A DNA stretch of 64,000 bases, from assembly GCA_905233245.1 (NCBI GenBank), contig CAJODK010000001.1, positions 62,001 to 126,000 on the forward strand, written 5' to 3'. The position numbers and the translations under genes are program-made. The notes beneath the pieces were generated by a model. It was given only the letters and a program-made list of their open reading frames with translations, had not been told where the DNA came from and ran no database searches. This stretch comes from an uncultured Prevotella sp. GTDB taxonomy: Bacteria; Bacteroidota; Bacteroidia; Bacteroidales; Bacteroidaceae. Positions 17,033 through 23,414 of this stretch are shown here, one piece after another; positions within the stretch are counted from its first letter, which is position 1; each line of letters starts with the position of its first letter.

Positions 17033-19499
17033 CTATTCTGTTCTTTACTATCTCCGTTATCTCCTCGTATGTCAGGCTGTCGTTTGGCTCTACCTTAGGC
17101 AGGTACTCCACCTGTATGTGACAAGGCTGTATAAATCTGTTGCCACGCTTCAGCATACGGAACGCCCCGCTGATACGTACAGGTATGATAGGTACATTGA
17201 GTTCCTTTGACAGTATGGCGAATGTCTTCTTGAAGGTATTCAGATGTCCCGTGTAGGTACGCGTTCCTTCAGGGAATATCATGATGCTCTTACCCTGTCT
17301 CAGCACCATCGAGAGTTTCACTATAGAGTTTTTCAGGTGCTTATTCTCCATCAGGATAATGTTGTGGTGGTTGGCCATGTATCTGAGCACCTTGCCCTGT
17401 ACGTGTTCCTCAGTAGCGTAGAAGAAAATGTCGTTCATCTGCTCCTTTGGCACACCTGCCATCGCTATTGGAGCGTCAAGGAAACTCTGATGATTAGGCG
17501 CGAGGATAAATGGACCATTGGCTGGAATATTCTCTACGCCCTTCACAGTCATCCTGTTATATACTCGGAAGAATGTCTTGAACATTCCTTCGTATATTCC
17601 GTGTGTCCAACTTGCAGTCGGCAACTTAAGGTTTTCGTTAAAGTTCCCGTTCTCGTTAAGGATATCATGCCAGTCTATCTTTTCTACCTCGCTACGGGTC
17701 TTCTTCTCGGCTATCTTCTCAGCTATGGCATTGACATCCTTGAAGTCCGCCATTGTATCTGCATTTATCGTCATGCCGAAGGTCTGCTCGATGAAACTCT
17801 GCAAACTGATTCTGTCGAGCGAGTCGAATGCCAGATCGGTCTCCAGATGATCCGTTCCCTTCGCCTTTATCTTCTTCTCGCCCTCGATATAGTCAAGCAG
17901 AATCCTGAGTTCCTCGCTTACAGGAGCCTCAGCTGTAGCATTTCTCTCACATCTCACCTCTGACCTCTCACCACTAATTATTTCTTTCAGCTTAAATCTC
18001 TGCAGCTTATCAAGTTTTGTGCGAGGCAAATCACCGTTGTACACGAAGATATTCATTATCTTCTTGTAGTTCTCCACGGTTTTGTTATATGGCTGAATCA
18101 CCTTCTCTTTCAGTACCTCTTCGGTGATGTCCTTCTTGCCCTCCTGAGGCACTATGATGGCGAGCAACATATCATTCTTCTCGGTCACAGCAGCCTCCTT
18201 CACGTACTCGTCGTACTTCTCCAGTTGGAATTCTATCTCCGCAGGCTGTACGTTTTTGCCGTTTGAGAGCACTATTATCTCCTTGCTGCGACCAGTGATG
18301 TACACACGTCCCTTCTCGTCGAAACGCGCCAGGTCACCAGTGTGCAGGAATCCGTCTTCGTCTATCACCGCCTTTGTTTCCTCTGGACGGTTGTAGTAAC
18401 CCCTCATCAGGTTAGGACCCTTGCAGCAGAGCTCACCGTTTATCAGTTTGCACTCCACAGAGGGTAGGGGGAGTCCCACGCAACCAGGTATAATGTCGCC
18501 AGGACGTGTGAACGAAATGATTGGCGCTGTCTCAGTCATGCCGTAGCCCTCCAGAACGTCCAGACCCAGAGTGCGAAGTCCTTCGCCTATCTCCTTATCC
18601 AAAGAAGCACCACCACTGACGCAGTAGTCCAGGTGTCCGCCCATCTTCTTCCTTATGCTGCTGAAGATGATGCGAGACAGAGTTCTGTTTTGTGCCTTCT
18701 TACATATATTAAATAATGCGCGCGTAATCCATTTTTCGTCTATCTTCTTTTTGATGCCGCTATAGAGAGTCTGCCACAGACGAGGCACACCGATGAAGAT
18801 GCTTACCTGACCGCGGCATAGCGTATCCATGATATCAGGACCGGAGAGTGACGGACAGATTGCCACACCGCCACCTTTTACTATTGGTGCGATACACGAA
18901 CCCATCAGGGGCAGGATGTGGTGCAGAGGCAGGAGTATCATCGTACGACGCTCTGGGGTAAAGATGGGTACTTCCTCTGATACGCTCCTGATGTTTGCAA
19001 AGAGATTGCCAAAGGTCAGAACCACACCCTTAGGATTTCCCGTCGTACCAGATGTGTAGCATATCAGCGACACATCTTCCATATCGGGTTCGTAGTCCTC
19101 AGCGTTAGGGTTAGGGTTAAGGTTAGCGTTAGCGTTAGGGTTAACCAACGCCTCTATATCCAGTATCTTGGCTTCTGATTTCGCCTCTTTCACTGCCTCA
19201 AGCGTGGTTTTTACGTTGTTTGCTGACGTAATGATACACTCTGGTTTGCAGTCATTGAGTATATATGCTAGGTCGCCCACCGTCGATGTGGCATCCACGG
19301 GCACTACGATAGCCCTCTTCTGCCATACGGCAAAGATGGAGTACAACCACTCCTTGCGGTTCTCACTGAATATTACGCACTTATTGCCCTCCTTCAGGGG
19401 AAGACTCTGTGCTGCTACTGTTACGTTCTCGATTAGTTCCTTGTAGCTCACGTTGCCATCTTTGGCTACTATGGCTACTCTGTTGTAGTCCTTTATCAT
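17010..19499 (-). CDS. Acyl-CoA/ACP ligase - acyl carrier - PlsC acyltransferase fusion
   Basis: An 829-aa fusion with three modules. An AMP-forming ligase (about 1-500) has SLICYTSGTTGNPKGV (SGTTG at 150-154), YGMTET and TGDLARFDEKG. An acyl carrier domain follows, with the phosphopantetheine serine in FDSLD near residue 560. The PlsC domain (about 630-829) has NHQSFLDAP (the HX4D motif, near 664) and FPEGTR (near 740). It resembles Aas-type enzymes that reacylate lysophospholipids, but the built-in carrier suggests activation, tethering and transfer in one chain (inference). Two stretches are encoded by short tandem repeats: residues about 120-133 (NPNANANLNPNPN) and about 504-520 (SGERSEVRCER). 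Confidence 0.9.
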   Translation of the reverse strand: MIKDYNRVAIVAKDGNVSYKELIENVTVAAQSLPLKEGNKCVIFSENRKEWLYSIFAVWQKRAIVVPVDATSTVGDLAYILNDCKPECIITSANNVKTTLEAVKEAKSEAKILDIEALVNPNANANLNPNPNAEDYEPDMEDVSLICYTSGTTGNPKGVVLTFGNLFANIRSVSEEVPIFTPERRTMILLPLHHILPLMGSCIAPIVKGGGVAICPSLSGPDIMDTLCRGQVSIFIGVPRLWQTLYSGIKKKIDEKWITRALFNICKKAQNRTLSRIIFSSIRKKMGGHLDYCVSGGASLDKEIGEGLRTLGLDVLEGYGMTETAPIISFTRPGDIIPGCVGLPLPSVECKLINGELCCKGPNLMRGYYNRPEETKAVIDEDGFLHTGDLARFDEKGRVYITGRSKEIIVLSNGKNVQPAEIEFQLEKYDEYVKEAAVTEKNDMLLAIIVPQEGKKDITEEVLKEKVIQPYNKTVENYKKIMNIFVYNGDLPRTKLDKLQRFKLKEIISGERSEVRCERNATAEAPVSEELRILLDYIEGEKKIKAKGTDHLETDLAFDSLDRISLQSFIEQTFGMTINADTMADFKDVNAIAEKIAEKKTRSEVEKIDWHDILNENGNFNENLKLPTASWTHGIYEGMFKTFFRVYNRMTVKGVENIPANGPFILAPNHQSFLDAPIAMAGVPKEQMNDIFFYATEEHVQGKVLRYMANHHNIILMENKHLKNSIVKLSMVLRQGKSIMIFPEGTRTYTGHLNTFKKTFAILSKELNVPIIPVRISGAFRMLKRGNRFIQPCHIQVEYLPKVEPNDSLTYEEITEIVKNRIDGTTTKG
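17942..17985 (-). repeat. In-frame short repeat inside the acyl ligase (linker to carrier domain)
   Basis: Minus-strand units of the type GAGAGGTCAGAGGTGAGATGTGAGAG, about 7-9 nt apart, code for SGERSEVRCER between the ligase and carrier domains. Confidence 0.7.
19102..19146 (-). repeat. In-frame TTAGGG-like hexamer repeat inside the acyl ligase
   Basis: Seven consecutive hexamers of GTTAGG/GTTAGC type on the plus strand (GTTAGGGTTAGGGTTAAG and onward). Read on the minus strand they code for alternating Asn-Pro/Asn-Ala/Asn-Leu before the SGTTG loop. Confidence 0.9.
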
Positions 19500-19589
19500 A
19501 CTGCAAAATTACTCTTTTTTGCTATAATACGAACTACATTGTTCTGTATTTCTTCAAAGAACCCTAAAGAAATTTACATTACTTAACAT

Positions 19590-20426
19590 CTAATTCTTTC
19601 TTGCTCTCATCATTCTCTCCTTGCCATACTGGTCTCTCCTGACCTCTATATCCCTGTATTCAAGGGCTTTCAGCATATCTCTCATCTCGCTGACGAAGAG
19701 TGGATTTATCTCGAAGTACAGCCAACCGCCATCCTTCAGAGCCCATCTGCCCATCTCTGCTATCTTTCTATAGAAGAGTAGGGGATCCTCATCAGGAACA
19801 AACAGAGCCACCTCTGGTTCGTGCTCCAGCACGTTGCTATCCATCTCTTTCTTTTCCCTGTCGCAGATGTAGGGTGGGTTGGAGATGATGAGGTCTTGTA
19901 GGTTATTAAGGTTATTGAGGTTGTTAAGGTTATTAGGGTTGTTAATGTCCTTCTGCTCAAAGAGGACATTCTGGGCTCCGAGAGCCTCCGCATTCTCCTT
20001 TGCTATAGCCAGAGCATCTTCGCTGATATCCCATGCTGTGACCTTTGCCTCAGGGTATTCCAGTGCCAGCGTTATCGCTATACACCCAGACCCCGTACCT
20101 ACATCTAAAATATTACTCACCTCACCTTCTACCCAAGTGACCAACTCTTCTGTCTCAGGTCTGGGTATCAGCACACCTGGTCGCACGATGAAGTCTCTGC
20201 CACAGAATTGCGCCTTGCCTATCACGTACTGCACAGGCTCACCCTGTTCCAGTCGCATCATCATCTGCTCCAGGCGTTCCTTTTCTGTTGCAGTCATCCT
20301 CTCCAGAGCTCCTGCACAGATGTCGGTATAGCTCATGCCAAACGAGCATTCAAGCAAGAGGCGCACTATACTGCGCGCCTCTCCCTTGTCGTATCTTGTC
20401 AGTCTATTTATTAGTTCGTGTAGCAT
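19590..20426 (-). CDS. prmC: Peptide chain release factor N5-glutamine methyltransferase
   Basis: Methylates the GGQ glutamine of RF1/RF2 with S-adenosylmethionine. From ATG 20426 it is 278 aa (MLHELINRLTRYDKGEA); an ATG 24 nt upstream (20450) would add eight residues inside sulP and seems less likely. The helical N-domain is followed by the SAM fold with ILDVGTGSGCIAITLA and the substrate motif IISNPPYI near residue 180. Between LFEQKDI and DLIISNPPYI the family has a short loop; here it holds an Asn-Asn-Leu run encoded by 9-nt repeats (19894-19948). It overlaps the end of sulP, so the two are cotranscribed. Confidence 0.93.
   Translation of the reverse strand: MLHELINRLTRYDKGEARSIVRLLLECSFGMSYTDICAGALERMTATEKERLEQMMMRLEQGEPVQYVIGKAQFCGRDFIVRPGVLIPRPETEELVTWVEGEVSNILDVGTGSGCIAITLALEYPEAKVTAWDISEDALAIAKENAEALGAQNVLFEQKDINNPNNLNNLNNLNNLQDLIISNPPYICDREKKEMDSNVLEHEPEVALFVPDEDPLLFYRKIAEMGRWALKDGGWLYFEINPLFVSEMRDMLKALEYRDIEVRRDQYGKERMMRARKN
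19894..19948 (-). repeat. In-frame 9-nt repeat inside prmC
   Basis: On the minus strand AATAACCTT, AACAACCTC, AATAACCTT, AATAACCTA follow each other, coding for repeated Asn-Asn-Leu directly before the DLIISNPPYI catalytic segment. Confidence 0.9.
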
Positions 20427-22110
20427 AGAGGTAAGACACACACTCCTCAAACGTCTTGAAAGTCTTCTCCTCTGGCACCACGTTAGGGATGAGCGAAGTG
20501 GAGTGCATGATATAGCCGGGTTGTGGTTGTATGATGGTCATCAGTACCTCTACGCCCTGTGCCTGCAGGTCCTTGATGGCAGTCTCCATAGCGTAGGCGC
20601 CTGACTGGTCCATGAAGTTCACTCTCCTCATACGGATGATGACTGTCTTCACGCCCTTCGGTACGTCGTGCATCACCTTCTGGAATCCTGTGATACTACC
20701 GAAGAATATAGGGCCGTCAAGACGCTGTATGTATATCTCGCTCATCATCTCCTCTGTGATACCACCCTCATCCTCCCAAGGAATCTCCTTGTTGTAGTTG
20801 TCATCCGTCAGCAGAGCTCCGTGGTACTGGTTCTCTACCAGGTCGCCAGCTCTCTTCATGAAGAGTACGCAGGCTATCACCATACCGATGCCCACTGCTG
20901 TCAGCAGGTCCACGAACACCGTCATCAGGAATACCACTACCAGCACGAAGGCGTCAGCCTTAGGGATGTGTGGCAGGTCCTTGAAACCTCTAAAGTCTAT
21001 GATACCCCATCCGACGGTTATCAGTATGCCAGCCAGAACTGACAGAGGCACGTATTTCACCAGCGAACCCAGTCCCAACAGTATCGCCAGAAGGAATACC
21101 GCATGTACCATACCGCTTATCTGCGTTCTGCCGCCACTCTTCACATTCACAACCGTACGCATCGTAGCACCAGCACCAGCAATGCCACAGAACATGCCCG
21201 CCAAAGCGTTACCTATGCCCTGACCTATGAGTTCCTTGTTGCTGTCATGCTTTGTCTTCGTGATATTATCAGCTACTACCGATGTCAGCAGAGTGTCTAT
21301 GCTGCCCAGGCCAGCAAGAGTCAGACCAGGTATCAGGGCAGCCTCTATAGTCTGTATCCAGTTGATGCCAGCAAGGTCTATCCCGTCCTTAGCAAAGAAA
21401 GGCATCGGCAGTCCTGCTGGTATCTCGCCAATAGTCAGTGCAGCATCGAAAGAACAAAGTATCGAGATGACGGTCATCACGATGAGAGCCACCAGCGTCG
21501 ATGGTATCTTCTTAGTCAGACGAGGCATACCAAGTATCACCACTATCGTGCCCAAGCCTATCAGCAGAGCAGCGAGAGAAGCACCCTCGCTTACCGCTCT
21601 AGGGAAATTGACTATCATGTCCAGAGTGCTGATGGGCGACTTCTTGCCTATCAGAGGATATATCTGCTGAAGGATGATTATCACACCGATACCGCTCATG
21701 AAGCCCGACAGCACAGGGTAGGGGATATACCTCACGTACTTACCTATTCTGATAAGACCGAAGAGTATCTGGAAGAGTCCGCAGAACACTCCTGCCATCG
21801 CCATAGCTATCAGCACAGCAGAGAAATTACCCTGCGAAGCAGTCCATGCAGCACTCACCAACGATGCAGTAATCACCGTCATAGGACCCGTAGGACCGCT
21901 AATCTGTGAGTGAGTGCCTCCAAATAAAGCAGCGAAGAATCCCAACAGAGTGGCGCCTACCAGACCAGCCAGTGCACCCATCGATGCAGCAGCAGGGTCA
22001 TTCACGCCACCAAACGCCTGAATACCGAAAGCCAGAGCCAGTGGCAGTGCCACTATGCCCGCCGTGATGCCACCAAAGACATCACCCTTAATATTATTAG
22101 TCTCTATCAT
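20404..22110 (-). CDS. SulP-family anion transporter with STAS domain
   Basis: SLC26/SulP carrier, probably for sulfate or bicarbonate, 568 aa. The N-terminus, GDVFGGITAGIVALPLALAF, is the family signature, with about 12-14 membrane segments up to residue 415 (ISGPTGPMTV, PVLSGFMSGIGVIIIL, GAGATMRTVVNVKSGG). The cytoplasmic C-terminal STAS domain (about 435-560) has VIIRMRRVNFMDQSGAYAME. The ATG is 8 nt from a TACCTTTG box, so a nearly leaderless mRNA is expected. prmC overlaps its end. Confidence 0.93.
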   Translation of the reverse strand: MIETNNIKGDVFGGITAGIVALPLALAFGIQAFGGVNDPAAASMGALAGLVGATLLGFFAALFGGTHSQISGPTGPMTVITASLVSAAWTASQGNFSAVLIAMAMAGVFCGLFQILFGLIRIGKYVRYIPYPVLSGFMSGIGVIIILQQIYPLIGKKSPISTLDMIVNFPRAVSEGASLAALLIGLGTIVVILGMPRLTKKIPSTLVALIVMTVISILCSFDAALTIGEIPAGLPMPFFAKDGIDLAGINWIQTIEAALIPGLTLAGLGSIDTLLTSVVADNITKTKHDSNKELIGQGIGNALAGMFCGIAGAGATMRTVVNVKSGGRTQISGMVHAVFLLAILLGLGSLVKYVPLSVLAGILITVGWGIIDFRGFKDLPHIPKADAFVLVVVFLMTVFVDLLTAVGIGMVIACVLFMKRAGDLVENQYHGALLTDDNYNKEIPWEDEGGITEEMMSEIYIQRLDGPIFFGSITGFQKVMHDVPKGVKTVIIRMRRVNFMDQSGAYAMETAIKDLQAQGVEVLMTIIQPQPGYIMHSTSLIPNVVPEEKTFKTFEECVSYLYATRTNK

Positions 22111-22118
22111 AATGCCTG

Positions 22119-22126
22119 CAAAGGTA
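22119..22126 (-). promoter_or_regulatory. -7 box of the sulP promoter
   Basis: TACCTTTG on the minus strand, 8 nt before the sulP ATG. No TTTG at the right distance, so the -33 element is weak or absent. Confidence 0.5.
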
Positions 22127-22157
22127 CAAATTTTTTCTTAATAATTCATAAAACCAA

Positions 22158-22204
22158 ATAAACTTTCAACCTTCAACACTTGAACTTTTGAACATTTGAA
22201 CTTT
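22158..22204. repeat. Intergenic short tandem repeat (TTGAAC type)
   Basis: CTTCAACACTTGAACTTTTG and onward: repeats of TGAACTTT/TGAACATT of about 8 nt. The same unit in reverse complement occurs inside the dpp3 gene at 25101-25145. The repeat supplies the -33 TTTG of the next promoter. Confidence 0.75.
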
Positions 22205-22218
22205 TATTAGTACCTTTG
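22187..22218 (+). promoter_or_regulatory. Promoter of the 6S-like RNA
   Basis: TTTG (22187-22190), 20 nt, TACCTTTG (22211-22218), an exact fit to the consensus. Predicted transcription start is about 22222-22225, exactly where the closing stem of the RNA begins. Confidence 0.8.
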
Positions 22219-22221
22219 CAC

Positions 22222-22421
22222 ACTGAGGTCGTACTGGTTAGATAGGGATACTCATCAATTACTGGAAAACCGAGGAGCGCTTCCATGCTTAATGGCGGGC
22301 CACAATAAAAATCGCTGGCGACATCGAGATCGTCACGGTCGGTGGATTACAGCGACATGGAGCACCTTATTCTTCAATACTCGGAGTTTTCATCACTTCA
22401 CCAGTGCGTCCTCTTTCTTTT
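22222..22421 (+). ncRNA. Structured small RNA of about 195 nt, 6S RNA-like
   Basis: A promoter, long-range pairing and a T-rich end define a stand-alone RNA with no coding frame. Stem 1 pairs 22225-22238 with 22400-22413 (13 of 14 positions). Stem 2 pairs 22265-22274 with 22380-22391 (2-nt bulge). Stem 3 pairs 22281-22287 with 22356-22362, and stem 4 pairs 22312-22317 with 22350-22355. Between stems 1 and 2 lies a strongly asymmetric bubble (26 nt against 8 nt). A single long irregular hairpin of 180-200 nt with a large bubble near the closing stem is the architecture of 6S RNA, which binds housekeeping RNA polymerase. The 6S assignment rests on shape, size and promoter only. RNase P, tmRNA and SRP signatures were looked for and not seen. 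Confidence 0.55.
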
Positions 22422-22500
22422 TTGTATATTCTCAAAAAGTCAAAAAACTATGGGAAATATTTGGAGAAAAGGAAAATAAAGATTAAAAATTAAAGATTAT

Positions 22501-22546
22501 AGCGGAGCTGACCTAGAAGGGGTTGGTTCCGCTTTGCTTTTGCTCT
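22501..22546 (+). repeat. 45-nt hairpin module, copy A
   Basis: AGCGGAGCTGACC (22501-22513) pairs with GGTTGGTTCCGCT (22521-22533), a 13-bp stem including G-U pairs, followed by TTGCTTTTGCTCT. A near-identical copy is at 60202-60246. It could act as a terminator, but its T-run is broken. Confidence 0.8.
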
Positions 22547-22620
22547 CTCTAGAAAAGTTGCAGTTTATCATTCATCTTTCATCTTTTTATTATAAGCATC
22601 TATGCATCAATGTGTTGAGT

Positions 22621-22660
22621 CGATGAAGGGTGGATTCCAATCTTTCACCATCCTTCATCG
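22621..22660. repeat. 13-bp hairpin preceding the 21-nt array A
   Basis: 22621-22633 (CGATGAAGGGTGG) pairs with 22648-22660 (CCATCCTTCATCG), one G-U pair, 14-nt loop. The copy near 60303-60361 has an unrelated but similarly placed hairpin. Confidence 0.75.
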
Positions 22661-22680
22661 CCTTTCACGAATTGTATTAT

Positions 22681-22802
22681 GGGTGCATAGCCTCCATCTG
22701 TGGGTACTTAGCGCCTACGTGCGGGTGCTATGCTTCCAAATGCAGGTGCTTAGCGCCTGCAAGTAATCCGAGTCGGATTGTTTGCCCTAGCATAGCAAGG
22801 GC
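22681..22802. repeat. Composite element copy A: 4 x 21-nt units, palindrome, 19-nt hairpin
   Basis: Units at 22681-22701, 22702-22722, 22723-22743 and 22744-22764 follow the pattern GGGTGCTTAGCGCCT plus six variable bases. They abut the 15-nt palindrome AATCCGAGTCGGATT (22765-22779) and a 19-nt hairpin (22784-22802) with arms GCCCT/AGGGC around AGCATAGCA. Copy B at 60449 has the same order and the same unit sizes. Confidence 0.92.
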
Positions 22803-22868
22803 GCGCTGTTACTTAGTAAGGGCATTTTGTTGCTTGGAATTAGGAGATGGGTGCGTGGCCTTCTGGAT

Positions 22869-23414
22869 TTATCTCTCTATGCGAAGTAAGGCGTTATGGG
22901 CTGCATGGCGCAGACCAATAGGAAGGGTGCCATTGTTAATGGTGTTATTGGCATGGAGGGTAATCTGTTGCTTTTCTTCAGGAGAAAGTGCGTGAAATGA
23001 GCCAAGGATGCAATAGCCAAAGAGTTGAGGCATTACGTCAGATTGGGTTATAAGATGTAAGGCGAGAGACTTGGCGTAGGGTAGGCGAGAGAAGAGTTGC
23101 TTGGAGGCTATCTCGGCTATCTCCTGTGTCGGGGTCTCGGATATCCACTGCATGGCGAGCTGGCGAGGAAACTCCTCAGGGGGCATTAGCATCGTGGCGA
23201 GTATCTTGCACTCACGAATATTGTCTGCCCAGAGCAGAGTGGCGAGTTCGTAGGAGGGCTCGTATTCCCTCGCCATCTCCTGTAGGTGGAGGAGATTGGC
23301 TCCCCAGTTGAGGTGGTAGTTCACACCCTTCTCGCGCAGAGACTGAGCCGTCACGCCGTTCATGAGGATACGGAGTGACTGCTTGATTTCTTTATGTACC
23401 TCTTTATAATGCAC
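22869..23414 (-). CDS. AlkD-like DNA alkylation repair / HEAT-repeat protein
   Basis: Short alpha-helical repeat protein resembling the AlkD-like proteins of Bacteroidales. AlkD itself is a DNA glycosylase for alkylated bases, but activity here is not proven. Family-like pieces are LRILMNGVTAQSLREKG near the start, YHLNWGANLLHLQEMAREY, LATLLWADNIRECKILATML and the tail LRHAAHNALLRI. The frame runs far upstream inside dpp3. I chose GTG 23414 (VHYKEVHKEIKQ), which overlaps the dpp3 stop by 11 nt, because homology begins just after it and no ATG is close. A downstream ATG within LMNGV would cut conserved residues. Confidence 0.7.
   Translation of the reverse strand: MHYKEVHKEIKQSLRILMNGVTAQSLREKGVNYHLNWGANLLHLQEMAREYEPSYELATLLWADNIRECKILATMLMPPEEFPRQLAMQWISETPTQEIAEIASKQLFSRLPYAKSLALHLITQSDVMPQLFGYCILGSFHALSPEEKQQITLHANNTINNGTLPIGLRHAAHNALLRIER

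Larger units (their letters stand above)
22422..22868. other. Non-coding remainder of the sulP-alkD gap
   Basis: After the small RNA comes a partial copy (22441-22479, ACTATGGGAAATATTTGGAG) of the promoter block found at 56445 and 57063 but without its -7 box. Then follow a 45-nt hairpin module, a 13-bp hairpin, a 4 x 21-nt array, a palindrome and a further hairpin, listed separately. No gene was recognised. Confidence 0.7.

Noticed and set aside
19102..19146. TTAGGG repeat as a telomere or eukaryotic contamination
   Set aside because: It lies in frame inside a bacterial gene with intact flanking motifs.
21103..21909. 268-codon frame antisense to sulP
   Set aside because: Low-complexity His/Arg/Ser-rich translation of the opposite strand, no start signal.
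22222..22421. RNase P RNA, tmRNA or SRP RNA
   Set aside because: The conserved motifs of these RNAs (for example the tRNA-like CCA end or GGAAG tetraloop region) are not present.
22292..22486. 64-codon frame MAGHNKNRW...
   Set aside because: It lies within the paired small RNA and continues past its terminator-like end; no homology recognised.
22681..22764. Regular 21-nt units as a CRISPR array
   Set aside because: Units are contiguous without spacers, only four per array, and no cas gene is present.
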